DNA of 64,000 nucleotides. Origin: DASQHW01 sp038238245. GTDB taxonomy: Bacteria > Actinomycetota > Acidimicrobiia > IMCC26256 > PALSA-610. This document shows positions 43,246-51,580 of this stretch, piece after piece. The position numbers and the translations under genes were made by a program. The stretch spans positions 1 to 64,000 of the forward strand of contig JBBRXX010000022.1 in NCBI GenBank assembly GCA_038238245.1. Reading direction: 5' to 3'. The notes below the pieces were generated by a model. It worked only from the letters and a program-made list of their open reading frames with translations. It was not told the DNA's origin and did no database searches. Within the stretch, counting starts at the first letter, position 1. Each line of letters begins with the position of its first letter.

Positions 43246-44924
43246 CGGCTGCCGGTCCGGTCGCTGCGCTCACCGGTCCGGGCGGACCGTTCGAGATCGT
43301 CGTCGAAGACGTGCTCGGACATCCGACCGAGGTCTACAAGCAACGGATGCGATCGCTGCGTGAGCTGATGGCGCGCGACCGTCAGCGTCGCGATGTCGAC
43401 TGGCTCGTCCAAGGAGACCGTCGCTTCACCTTCGACGAGCACGACCGCCGGGCGCGCGTGCTGGCGCGATCGCTCGCCGATCTGGGTGTGCAGCGCGGCG
43501 ACCGTGTCGCGTTGGTGTCCGCCAACGTGCCGGAGTGGGTGATCACGTTCTGGGCCGTTGCGATTCTCGGTGCCACGCTCGTGCCGCTCAACGCTTGGTG
43601 GAAGGCCGAGGAGCTCGAGTTCGGTCTCGGCGACTCCGGCGCGAAGGTGTTGATCGCCGATGCTCGCCGCCTGGCCGTCGTGGCCGACCGGCTCTCCGAG
43701 ATACCCGCGCTGGCGCACGCCTTCGAGATCGGCAGCGAGCCGTTTGCGAAGCTGCTCGCCGGTGACGACCCCGGCATGCCCAATGCGCCGATCGACGAGG
43801 ACGATCTGCTCGCCATCTGTTACACGTCGGGCACCACCGGCCAGCCCAAGGGCGCGACGCTCACGCATCGCCAGACGATCGCGAACTTGCAGAACATCCT
43901 CGCGTTGAACGCCGCGACGCCGACGCGCACCCCTGCACCGGACGCGGGAATGCAGTCGGCGGCCCTGCTCGTCGTGCCGCTGTTCCATGTCACCGGGTGC
44001 CTCTCGACGATGACGCTCAACTATGCGACCGGCGGCAAGCTCGTGCTGATGCCGGTCGGGCGTTTCGATCCCGACGTCGCGATGCAAGTCATCGAGCGCG
44101 AAAAGGTAACGTCGATCGGGGGTGTCCCGACGATCATGTGGCGAATCCTCGAGTCGCCGAACCTCCGCGACTACGACTTGTCCTCGGTGAAGCGCGCTTC
44201 GTACGGCGGCGCGCCGGCCGCGCCCGAGCTCGTCGAGCGGATCGAGCAGGTCTTCCCGCACATGCGCAAGACGCTGAGCACCGCGTACGGCCTCACGGAG
44301 ACGGCGTCGGTCGCGACTGCGCACAGCGGCGACGACTACTTCGCGCATCCTGGCTCAGTGGGACGCGCCGCGCCGACGGTCGAGCTGCGTGTCGTCGACG
44401 ACGCCGGTGTCGACGTCCCGGCGGGGGAGCGCGGCGAGATCTGGATCAAGGGACCGACGGTGATGAACCGCGGCTACTGGAATCGTCCCGACGCGAATGC
44501 CGCGTCTTTCAGCGACGGCTGGTTCCACACCGGCGACATCGGCTACCTCGACCCCGACGGTTTCCTCTACCTCGTCGACCGTGCCAAGGACATGATCATC
44601 CGGGCCGGTGAGAACGTGTATTGCGTCGAGGTCGAGAACGTGTTGTTCGACCATCCCGACGTGGTGGACGCCGCGGTCGTCGGGGTGCCGCACAAGACGC
44701 TGGGCGAAGAGGTCAAGGCTGTCGTGCAGCTGCGGGCGGGGGCGTCCGCCGACGAAGACGAGCTGCGGGAGTTCTGCCGCTTGCATCTCGCGAATTTCAA
44801 GGTGCCGGAGTACGTCGAGATCCGCGATGAACCGTTGCCGCGCAACCCGGCCGGCAAGGTGTTGAAGAGCTTGCTGCGCGGCGGCGAGTCGTCGTTCGCG
44901 GCGGCGGACGATCAAGCGTTGTAG
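43242..44924 (+). CDS. AMP-binding acyl-CoA synthetase/ligase
   Basis: 560 residues, ANL superfamily. ICYTSGTTGQPKGATLTH is motif A3, STAYGLTETAS is A5, and GWFHTGDIGYLDPDG is A7. DRAKDMIIRAGENVYCVEVE is A8, and K in PRNPAGKVLKSLL is the catalytic Lys. It activates a carboxylic acid to acyl-AMP and then acyl-CoA; the chain-length range is unknown. The GTG overlaps the upstream stop, and a small membrane-protein gene is coupled downstream. Confidence 0.92.
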   Translation: MTAAGPVAALTGPGGPFEIVVEDVLGHPTEVYKQRMRSLRELMARDRQRRDVDWLVQGDRRFTFDEHDRRARVLARSLADLGVQRGDRVALVSANVPEWVITFWAVAILGATLVPLNAWWKAEELEFGLGDSGAKVLIADARRLAVVADRLSEIPALAHAFEIGSEPFAKLLAGDDPGMPNAPIDEDDLLAICYTSGTTGQPKGATLTHRQTIANLQNILALNAATPTRTPAPDAGMQSAALLVVPLFHVTGCLSTMTLNYATGGKLVLMPVGRFDPDVAMQVIEREKVTSIGGVPTIMWRILESPNLRDYDLSSVKRASYGGAPAAPELVERIEQVFPHMRKTLSTAYGLTETASVATAHSGDDYFAHPGSVGRAAPTVELRVVDDAGVDVPAGERGEIWIKGPTVMNRGYWNRPDANAASFSDGWFHTGDIGYLDPDGFLYLVDRAKDMIIRAGENVYCVEVENVLFDHPDVVDAAVVGVPHKTLGEEVKAVVQLRAGASADEDELREFCRLHLANFKVPEYVEIRDEPLPRNPAGKVLKSLLRGGESSFAAADDQAL

Positions 44925-45289
44925 TGCTGCTCGACGTTCACCGGGCGTGGGGCTACGCCGCGATCGTCGCCAACTTGCTCGCGGGCGCGTACACGCTCGC
45001 GGCATGGCGATGGCCACGCCTGCGCACCCGCTGGTTGTGGTGGCCGACCATCGTCGCCGAATCGATGATGATGGTGCAGGTCGTGCTGGGCGTGTTGTTG
45101 GTGAGCGTGCAGGACTTCAAGCCGCCGCGCTTTCACATGTTCTACGGCTTCGTCGCCTTCATCACCGTCGGGCTCTTGTACTCGTACCGCTACGTGTGGA
45201 AGGCACGCGGCTGGCTGGAGCTCGCGTACGGGCTCGGTGGCTTGTTCATCATGGGGCTGGGGATCCGCGCCGTCTTGCAGGCCGCCTGA
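44924..45289 (+). CDS. Small four-helix integral membrane protein
   Basis: 121 residues. Four hydrophobic helices (near 10-28, 40-61, 70-87 and 95-115) have short connecting loops. No charged pair or metal ligand beyond two His was noted. No family is recognised with certainty. The GTG start overlaps the ligase stop by one base (TAGTG). The tail of the antisense frameshifted MarR gene may overlap its last 41 bp. Confidence 0.8.
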   Translation: MLLDVHRAWGYAAIVANLLAGAYTLAAWRWPRLRTRWLWWPTIVAESMMMVQVVLGVLLVSVQDFKPPRFHMFYGFVAFITVGLLYSYRYVWKARGWLELAYGLGGLFIMGLGIRAVLQAA

Positions 45290-45808
45290 CGATGCGTTCG
45301 GTCTCGAGGTAGTACCGGATCCCGAATGCCCGGCCCGCCGGCCGCTTCGTGGAGAGATCACCGCGCAGTCGTTGGTCGACGACCGCTCGCAGCTCCCATC
45401 CTTCACGCGTCAACTGCACCCACGTGCCGCGCCGGTCGGTGCAGCCGTAGTGCCGGTCAACGAGGAGGCGTGCATCCGCACGGTCGACCGGCGGGTGGCG
45501 GCGCCCGTGGTGATGCCGAGCCGCCAGGCGATCTGCGCGATGCGCAATGGCGCGCGGTTGGGCGGGAATGTGAGCAGGAGTCGCACGAGTCGGAGGTCGA
45601 GGTCCGCTTCGCGCATGGGCTTGCGCAGGGCGGACAGCAGGCTGCCGGCCGCCGCGAGGAGCTCGGCGGCGGCGATCGCGGGATCGCCGGGCTCGGGCGC
45701 GGGCCGAGGGCCTTCGCGGGGGATCGGTCGCTCGACGAAGTACGGACGCCGCCCGCGGCGTCGTGGCAGGCGTTCCTCGGTGTGACCTTCGGGAAGCATG
45801 CCGCGCAT
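45249..45808 (-). pseudogene. MarR-family regulator gene split by a single-base frameshift
   Basis: Frame 1 from an ATG at 45808 reads a helical N-terminus and the first part of a winged helix (DLRLVRLLLTFPPNRAPLRI, AQIAWRLGITTGAATR), then drifts and stops at 45410. From about 45490 another frame continues perfectly as MarR: VDRHYGCTDRRGTWVQLTRE then GWELRAVVDQRL, ending at 45249. One missing base near 45485-45491 explains it. It may be a sequencing error or a true inactivation. Operator-like repeats lie directly upstream. Confidence 0.7.
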
Positions 45809-45812
45809 GATG

Positions 45813-45852
45813 TCAGGCCGGTGAGACACCGTACTCAGGCCGGTGAGACACC
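45813..45852. repeat. Tandem 18-bp direct repeat with embedded palindromes (operator-like)
   Basis: TCAGGCCGGTGAGACACC occurs at 45813-45830 and again at 45835-45852, a 22-bp period (two helical turns). Each copy contains the palindrome GGTG-AGA-CACC. It lies a few bases upstream of the likely marR-like start, an arrangement typical of cooperative repressor operators, although part of a repeat element is also possible. Confidence 0.65.
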
Positions 45853-45870
45853 ATCCGCGATTTCGAAAGT

Positions 45871-45898
45871 CGCGATCGCTGCATTTTCAGCGACCGCG
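45871..45898. repeat. Palindromic repeat 1 of 3 upstream of ddl
   Basis: CGCGATCGCTG-CATTTT-CAGCGACCGCG: 11-base arms with a single mismatch around a 6-base loop. It is one of three copies that share arms and loop and are separated by G-rich spacers. Confidence 0.85.
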
Positions 45899-45919
45899 TG
45901 ACTCGGGGACGGTGCGGTG

Positions 45920-45947
45920 CGCGATCGCTGCATTCTCAGCGATCGCG
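45920..45947. repeat. Palindromic repeat 2 of 3 upstream of ddl
   Basis: CGCGATCGCTG-CATTCT-CAGCGATCGCG: perfect 11-base arms around a 6-base loop. It is followed by TAACTCGGGG, matching TGACTCGGGG after copy 1, so the repeated unit includes the start of the spacer. Confidence 0.88.
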
Positions 45948-45984
45948 TAACTCGGGGGGGGTGGCCCGGCGGGGGGACGTGGTG

Positions 45985-46012
45985 CGCGATTGCTGCATTT
46001 GCAGCGATCGCG
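45985..46012. repeat. Palindromic repeat 3 of 3 upstream of ddl
   Basis: CGCGATTGCTG-CATTTG-CAGCGATCGCG: 11-base arms with one G-T type mismatch. It is followed by AAATCGCGAAAT, which mirrors the ATTTCGAAAGTCG just before copy 1. It ends 77 bp before the chosen ddl start. Confidence 0.85.
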
Positions 46013-46089
46013 AAATCGCGAAATGAGGGGTGTGTGTCCCCGAGGCCGCGGGCTCGTTCGACCACAATGGGGACGTGACCGGACCCGGC

Positions 46090-47166
46090 ATGCATTCCCG
46101 CCGCCTGCGCGTCATGTTGCTGTTCGGCGGTCAATCCGCCGAGCACGACGTCTCGCGCGTCACCGCGGTCGCCGTCGCCAAGGCACTCGATCCCGATAAG
46201 TACGAGATCGTCCCCGTCGGCATCACGACCGAGGGGAGCTGGCTGCTCGCCGACGACGCGGCGCACATGCTGGCGTCGGGCGACCGCACCAAGCTGCCGC
46301 CCGCATTCGACGTGGAAGGCGACGTCGTCGCCATGCCGACGACGTCGAGCGGCACCGAGCTCGCGGTCGACGTCGTCATCCCGCTGTTGCACGGGCCGTA
46401 CGGCGAGGACGGCACCGTGCAGGGGCTGCTCGAGCTCGCGGGCCTGCCGTATGTCGGCGCCGGGGTGTTGGGCTCGGCGATCGTCTCGGACAAGGTCGCG
46501 ATGAAGCGCATGTTCGCGACCGCGCACCTGCTCACGGCGCGCCATCTCGTGCACCGGGACGGTCACGACGTCGACGAGTTCTGCACGCAGGTCGAGCGCG
46601 AGCTCGGCTTCCCATGCTTCGTGAAACCGTCGAACATGGGGTCGTCGATCGGGGTCAGCAAGGTGCGCGACCGCCGCGAGCTCGACGCCGCGCTCGCGCT
46701 CGCGCTGTCGTACGACGAGTGGGTGCTGGCCGAGGAGTTCATACGCGGCCGGGAGATCGAGGTCGCAGTGCTCGGCGACGATCCTCCCGAAGTCTCGCTG
46801 CCCGGCGAAGTGATCCCGGCCGCGGACTTCTACGACTACGCGGACAAGTACGAGGACGGAAAGGTGCAACTCATCGCACCCGCGCCACTCCCGGACGCGG
46901 AGACCGCGGAGGTCCGTCGCCTCGCGGCGCGGGCGTTCGACGCGTGCCGGTGCGAGGCGATGGCGCGCGTCGACTTCTTCCGCCGCGATGACGGCGTGTT
47001 CCTGGTCAACGAGCTGAACACGATTCCGGGCTTCACGCCCGGCTCGATGTACCCGGTGATGTGGGAAGCGTCGGGCCTGCCATATGCGAGGCTGCTCGAC
47101 CGTCTCGTCGAGCTCGCCCTCGAGCGCGACGAACGGCGGCGCCGACGCCGCGGCCGACAGCGCTGA
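46090..47166 (+). CDS. ddl: D-alanine--D-alanine ligase
   Basis: 358 residues, ATP-grasp. VMLLFGGQSAEHDVSRVTAV at the N-terminus, HGPYGEDGTVQGLLELAGLP, KPSNMGSSIGVSKV, and FLVNELNTIPGFTPGSMYP are the standard Ddl motifs. It makes the D-Ala-D-Ala dipeptide for peptidoglycan. The SAEHDVS form is the usual D-Ala type, not the vancomycin-resistance D-Lac type. The ATG at 46090 is chosen; a GTG at 46075 is possible. The upstream region is filled with the palindromic repeats. Confidence 0.95.
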   Translation: MHSRRLRVMLLFGGQSAEHDVSRVTAVAVAKALDPDKYEIVPVGITTEGSWLLADDAAHMLASGDRTKLPPAFDVEGDVVAMPTTSSGTELAVDVVIPLLHGPYGEDGTVQGLLELAGLPYVGAGVLGSAIVSDKVAMKRMFATAHLLTARHLVHRDGHDVDEFCTQVERELGFPCFVKPSNMGSSIGVSKVRDRRELDAALALALSYDEWVLAEEFIRGREIEVAVLGDDPPEVSLPGEVIPAADFYDYADKYEDGKVQLIAPAPLPDAETAEVRRLAARAFDACRCEAMARVDFFRRDDGVFLVNELNTIPGFTPGSMYPVMWEASGLPYARLLDRLVELALERDERRRRRRGRQR

Positions 47167-47172
47167 CGACGA

Positions 47173-47409
47173 CTACAGGTGGACGACCGGACAGGTGAGC
47201 GTGCGGGTGATCCCGTCGACCAGCTGCACCTGCGAGACGACCATCCGACCGAGCTCGTCGATCGACCCGGCTTCGGTGCGCAGGATCACGTCGTACGGAC
47301 CCGTCACGTCGTCGGCCTGGACCACGCCCGGCAACTTCCGGCAGGCCTCCACGACCGCGGAGGCCTTTCCAACCTCGGTCTGGATCAGGATGTATGCGCT
47401 CACGCTCAT
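47173..47409 (-). CDS. Stand-alone Lrp/AsnC ligand-binding (RAM) domain protein
   Basis: 78 residues, only the alpha/beta RAM domain: VSAYILIQTEVGKASAVVEA, GPYDVILRTEAGSIDELGRM and ITRTLTCPVVHL. It has no helix-turn-helix, so it cannot bind DNA alone; related small proteins bind amino acids as oligomers. AGGAG upstream of the ATG supports the start. It converges on ddl with a 6-bp gap. Confidence 0.9.
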   Translation of the reverse strand: MSVSAYILIQTEVGKASAVVEACRKLPGVVQADDVTGPYDVILRTEAGSIDELGRMVVSQVQLVDGITRTLTCPVVHL

Positions 47410-47544
47410 GGGGTGCTCCTGCGGGTGATGGCCGCGGCATCGTAGGTGGAGTGCCAGCGCCGGGTCAGGTTTCGGTCACGACTTGATCGCGGGAATACCA
47501 TGCACTACCCCTTCGGGGCCGCACCTTGGGAGGAATCCGAAGCG

Positions 47545-49353
47545 ATGACCAGTACCGTGCCGCCGCCGACGACCCATGCGGAGCTGCTCGACTGGGTCGA
47601 GCGTTGGACGGCGGTCCTCCAACCGGACCACGTCCAGTGGTGCGACGGATCCGACGAGGAGTACGCCGAGCTGTGCCGGCGGCTGGTGAACAGCGGCACG
47701 TTCACCCCGGTCAATGCCGCCAAGCGCCCGAACAGCTTCTACGCACGCAGCGATCCCGACGACGTCGCACGCGTCGAGGGCCGCACGTTCATCTGCAGTG
47801 AGCGCGAGGACGACGCCGGGCCCACGAACAACTGGCGCGCGCCCGACGAGATGCGCGCCGAGCTCACCGGCCTCTTCACGGGCGCGATGCGGGGCCGCAC
47901 GATGTACGTCGTCCCGTTCTCGATGGGTCCACTGGGATCTCGCATCGCCCACATCGGGGTGGAGCTCACCGACTCGGCGTACGTGGCGGCGAGCATGCGC
48001 ACGATGACACGCATGGGCAAGGGTGCGCTCGACGTGCTCGGCGCCGACGGCGAGTTCGTGCCGTGCGTGCATTCCGTGGGCATGCCGCTCGAGCCCGGCC
48101 AGCCCGACGTGCCGTGGCCGTGCAACTCGGTGAAGTACATCGTGCACTTCCCGGAGACACGCGAGATCTGGTCGTACGGCTCGGGCTACGGCGGCAACGC
48201 GCTGCTCGGCAAGAAATGCTTCGCATTGCGTATCGCGAGCGTGATGGCGCGCGACGAAGGCTGGCTCGCCGAGCACATGTTGATCCTGAAGCTCACGAAC
48301 CCGCAGGGTGAGGTGCGCTACATCGCGGGCGCGTTCCCGAGCGCGTGCGGCAAGACCAACTTGGCGATGCTCGTGCCGACGTTGCCCGGCTGGAAAGCCG
48401 AGACGATCGGCGACGACATCTGCTGGATGAAGTTCGGCACCGATGGTCGGCTCTACGCGATCAACCCCGAGCACGGGATGTTCGGTGTCGCGCCCGGGAC
48501 CGGACCCGATACGAACGCGAACGCGATCGCGGCGCTCACGCGCAACACCGTGTTCACCAACGTCGCTCGAACCGACGACGGCGACGTGTGGTGGGAGGGC
48601 TTGACCGGGACCAAGCCCGCGCACCTGACGGACTGGAAGGGCAAGGACTGGACGCCCGCTTCCGACACGCCGGCGGCCCATCCCAACAGCCGGTTCACGG
48701 CGCCGTTGTCGCAGGTACCGTGCGTCGCGCCCGAATGGGAGGACCCGAACGGGGTGCCGATCTCGGCGATCCTCTTCGGTGGTCGCCGCCGGGGCACCGT
48801 CCCCCTCGTGACAGAGGCGTACAACTGGCGCCACGGCGTGTTCCTCGGGTCGATCATGGGATCCGAGACCACCGCCGCCGCCGCGGGTGCGGTTGGCAGT
48901 TTGCGGCGCGACCCGTTCGCGATGCTGCCATTTTGTGGCTACCACATGGGCGACTACTTCGCGCATTGGATCCGCATCGGTGCAGCGGCAGACGAGGCAA
49001 AGCTGCCCAAGCTCTTCTACGTCAACTGGTTCCGCAAGGACGCGGAAGGAAATTTCTTGTGGCCCGGCTACGGCGAGAACAGCCGGGTGCTCGCGTGGGC
49101 ATTCGAGCGTTGCGATGGGAGTGCCGAGGCGAAGGACACCGCGATCGGCCGGCTCCCGGCGCCGGGCGCGTTGCCGGTCGACGGCCTGGAGTTGGCCCCT
49201 GGCGCGCTCGACGAGCTGCTGTCGGTCGACGAAGACGACTGGCGCGCGGAGCTCCCGTTGATCGAAGAGCACTACGCGGTATTTGGTGAGCGCCTCCCGG
49301 CCGCGTTGCACGACGAGCTCGACGCGCTCGCGAAACGTCTCACTGATCGCTGA
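47545..49353 (+). CDS. pckG: Phosphoenolpyruvate carboxykinase (GTP)
   Basis: 602 residues, full length for the GTP-dependent form. The P-loop kinase motif is FPSACGKTNLAM at 264-275. PEHGMFGVAPGTGPDTN, ILFGGRRRGTVPLVTEAYNW, and PFCGYHMGDYFAHW further mark the GTP class. It converts oxaloacetate to PEP in gluconeogenesis. The ATG at 47545 has GGGAGGA about 11 nt upstream; an ATG at 47500 is an alternative. A 627-residue antisense frame is a shadow. Confidence 0.96.
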   Translation: MTSTVPPPTTHAELLDWVERWTAVLQPDHVQWCDGSDEEYAELCRRLVNSGTFTPVNAAKRPNSFYARSDPDDVARVEGRTFICSEREDDAGPTNNWRAPDEMRAELTGLFTGAMRGRTMYVVPFSMGPLGSRIAHIGVELTDSAYVAASMRTMTRMGKGALDVLGADGEFVPCVHSVGMPLEPGQPDVPWPCNSVKYIVHFPETREIWSYGSGYGGNALLGKKCFALRIASVMARDEGWLAEHMLILKLTNPQGEVRYIAGAFPSACGKTNLAMLVPTLPGWKAETIGDDICWMKFGTDGRLYAINPEHGMFGVAPGTGPDTNANAIAALTRNTVFTNVARTDDGDVWWEGLTGTKPAHLTDWKGKDWTPASDTPAAHPNSRFTAPLSQVPCVAPEWEDPNGVPISAILFGGRRRGTVPLVTEAYNWRHGVFLGSIMGSETTAAAAGAVGSLRRDPFAMLPFCGYHMGDYFAHWIRIGAAADEAKLPKLFYVNWFRKDAEGNFLWPGYGENSRVLAWAFERCDGSAEAKDTAIGRLPAPGALPVDGLELAPGALDELLSVDEDDWRAELPLIEEHYAVFGERLPAALHDELDALAKRLTDR

Positions 49354-49439
49354 ACGCACGATTAGCCCTGTTCGTCCGGGGCGCGTACGGGTATCTTGCG
49401 GTCACGTCTTTGCAAACCTCTCCGGCAGAAATTGTAAGC

Positions 49440-50744
49440 GTGGCCGCCGCCCGCGCAGTTCGACGCGCGCGTCGTCGTCGAGTCATGTGGGCGATCACCG
49501 CGCTGTTGGCAATCGTGGCGGGCGCGCTCGCGCTGTGGCCGGCGAGCGATCGCTACCGCGCGAGCGCGGTCGTGGAGGTCGGGCCGCCGAACGCCCAAGG
49601 ATTGGCAGTGACGACGGTGGAGTTCGACGCGCAGAAGGTGACCAGTCCCGACTCCGTGAGCCGCATCGTCGACAGCGTGTTGGGCTCGGACGTGCTGCGC
49701 GTGCATCTGACGACTACGGCAACGAGTCGCGCGGCCGCGACTCGCCGCGTGCACGATGCCGCCGAGCTCGTGCGCGTGACGGCTGCCGCGGCGTCGTCGC
49801 ATCCCGGCGCGCGGGACGAAGCCAAGACCGCGCTCGACCGGGCCAACGCAGCGGTCGCCGAGAAGCACACCGCGAGCGTGCGAGCCGAGCGGGATCTCGC
49901 AGAGTGGTTCGCGAGGACCGGAAACAGCGACCCGGCGCACCAACTCGCTGCGACCAACGCGGTCTACGTCGCTGCGCTCGGAGACCGCAGCTCGACGGCT
50001 GCCGACGTCAGGTCCGCGAAGCAAGCGCGGGACGAGGCAAAAGCGCAAAACGACGAGTACACCGCGCTGAAAACGAAGGTGAGTAGCGCGCACAACGACG
50101 AGGTGAGCGCGAAGGACTCGCTCGAGGCGGCGCAAGCCACGTTCGACAAGACGTCATCGGCGCCCCCGGCGGTCAGCGTGTCGGCGGTACAGCAAGAGAC
50201 GATTGCCGAGGGCCGGCCCGCGGGTCGCCTCTCGCTTGCCGCAATCATGCTGGTGCTCGTGATCGCGGCCGCCGATGCGCTGTTCCTCACGCGCGTGAAG
50301 CTGGCGGCCCCGCTCCCGCTGCCGGACGCGCCGCCGCGTGCTCCCGCACGAGTGCCGGACCCGCTTCGCACCTTCGATGCATTCGTACCCGAGCCGGCGC
50401 GCGCGCCCACGAGAGCACCCGAGCCCCAGCCCGCGAGAGCACCCGCACCCGAGCCCGCGCGACCGCGCGTGCCGGAACCCGCGCAAGCAATGACACCTGA
50501 ACCTTCGACCGTGCCCCTCCCCGAACCCGTGGTCCTGCCCCTGCCACAACCTGCAAATGCGGCCGTGCCGAACCGGCGGAGGTACCCCCGCCGCCGCCGG
50601 GAACGTGTCGCCGCTTCGCCACTCGATCTCCCGAACATCGAGATCCATCTCCTGGATCGCGAGGGCGGACTGCGCTCGATACAGCTGCGCAATGCCGCGG
50701 GAACTCAGGCGACAAAGAAAGCGCAGCATCAACGGGAGCAGTGA
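49440..50744 (+). CDS. Coiled-coil membrane protein with proline-rich cytoplasmic tail
   Basis: About 434 residues. A basic N-terminus (RAVRRARRRR) leads to one transmembrane helix, then a VVEVGPPNAQGL segment and a long Ala-rich helical or coiled-coil region outside. A second helix (LSLAAIMLVLVIAAADALFL) precedes a tail of repeated PEPARAP/PEPQPARAP units. The two-helix layout with an external coiled coil recalls Wzz-type polysaccharide co-polymerases, but the Wzz Pro/Gly motif is unclear. The start is uncertain (TTG 49410 or GTG 49440). Confidence 0.7.
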   Translation: MAAARAVRRARRRRVMWAITALLAIVAGALALWPASDRYRASAVVEVGPPNAQGLAVTTVEFDAQKVTSPDSVSRIVDSVLGSDVLRVHLTTTATSRAAATRRVHDAAELVRVTAAAASSHPGARDEAKTALDRANAAVAEKHTASVRAERDLAEWFARTGNSDPAHQLAATNAVYVAALGDRSSTAADVRSAKQARDEAKAQNDEYTALKTKVSSAHNDEVSAKDSLEAAQATFDKTSSAPPAVSVSAVQQETIAEGRPAGRLSLAAIMLVLVIAAADALFLTRVKLAAPLPLPDAPPRAPARVPDPLRTFDAFVPEPARAPTRAPEPQPARAPAPEPARPRVPEPAQAMTPEPSTVPLPEPVVLPLPQPANAAVPNRRRYPRRRRERVAASPLDLPNIEIHLLDREGGLRSIQLRNAAGTQATKKAQHQREQ

Positions 50745-51580
50745 TGAAAACGAAATCGTTACCGCGTCTTCTGAGCGCGGTCGGGGGGATTGCCTTGCTG
50801 TTGGCGGTCATTACCGTTCCAGCGAGTGCGCAAGCGCGCGCGACCGCCAAGCTGCGGGTCGCGCACTTCTCTCCCGACACGCCGGGTGTCGACGTGTACC
50901 TCGACGGCAAACAAGCCGTCGCCAACATCGGCTTCCGCACGGTGACCGACTACCTGTCGGTGCCCGGCGGCCAGCACGAGGTCGCGCTGCGGCCGAGCGG
51001 TGCGCCCGCGACCTCGCCCCCGGTGCTCAGCGGCGGCGCGATGCTCGACGGCGGGAAGGCGTACACGATCGCGGGACTCGGTTCGCGCGCTCAGCTCCAC
51101 GTCGGCGTGTTCGTCGACGACGTGCACGCCCCGCCGGAGGGGAAGGCCAACGTCCGGTTCGTTCAGGCCGTGGTCGGGACAACGTCGGTCAAGGTCAGCC
51201 TCGGCCGAGGCCAGTCGCCGTTCGGCGCCACGAAGTTCGGGAACGCGACCGCATACCGGGCCATTGCGGCGGGCCGCTACAACGTCTCGTTGAAGGACGC
51301 AGCCGGCGAGTCGTTGCTGCGCTCGACGTCGGTCGTGTTCTCGCCCGGCCTGACGTACACGCTCGCCGCGATCGGCGGGGGTGATCAACCGGTGGGCATC
51401 CTTCCGGTGGTCGACCAGCGCGGCGTCGCGAGCGCGCCCGCGGGTGGGATCGCGACCGGGGCCGGTGGGACCGCCGTGCGCGGGCATGCGCCGCGCCTGC
51501 TGATGCCGTTCCTGTTCGGCGTGGCCGCGGTGTTTCTGGCGGTTGGGCTGCTGCTGCGGCGAAGGCACCGCGTCGTGTGA
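50744..51580 (+). CDS. DUF4397 surface protein, probable sortase substrate
   Basis: 278 residues. A signal peptide (about 1-31, ending PASAQA) is followed by two DUF4397 beta-sandwich units (LRVAHFSPDTPGVDVYLDGK and NVRFVQAVVGTTSVKVSLGR). The C-terminal end has GGIATGAGGTA, then a hydrophobic helix and an RRRHR tail. That tripartite end is the layout of a cell-wall sorting signal without LPXTG. GGGAG precedes the ATG, which overlaps the upstream stop. The class F sortase gene follows with a 4-bp overlap. Confidence 0.85.
   Translation: MKTKSLPRLLSAVGGIALLLAVITVPASAQARATAKLRVAHFSPDTPGVDVYLDGKQAVANIGFRTVTDYLSVPGGQHEVALRPSGAPATSPPVLSGGAMLDGGKAYTIAGLGSRAQLHVGVFVDDVHAPPEGKANVRFVQAVVGTTSVKVSLGRGQSPFGATKFGNATAYRAIAAGRYNVSLKDAAGESLLRSTSVVFSPGLTYTLAAIGGGDQPVGILPVVDQRGVASAPAGGIATGAGGTAVRGHAPRLLMPFLFGVAAVFLAVGLLLRRRHRVV

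Noticed and set aside
43257..43275. Third copy of the start-codon repeat (CCGGTCGCTGCGCT)
   Set aside because: The 14-base match lies inside the acyl-CoA synthetase coding sequence and lacks the rest of the element.
45871..46012. Cyanobacterial HIP1 sequence as a sign of contamination
   Set aside because: The octamer GCGATCGC is shared, but flanking genes are continuous with the rest of the actinobacterial contig.
45853..46020. Palindrome array as a CRISPR array
   Set aside because: Only three copies, spacers are related G-rich sequence of unequal length (about 21 and 37 bp), the repeats are full palindromes, and no cas gene is present.
46090..47166. Ddl as a vancomycin-resistance D-Ala-D-Lac ligase
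   Set aside because: Motifs are of the ordinary D-Ala-D-Ala type and no vanH or vanX gene is nearby.
47476..49359. 627-residue open frame antisense to pckG
   Set aside because: It mirrors pckG codon for codon, is rich in Arg/His/Val as antisense frames of GC-rich genes are, and has no domain. pckG on the other strand is unmistakable.
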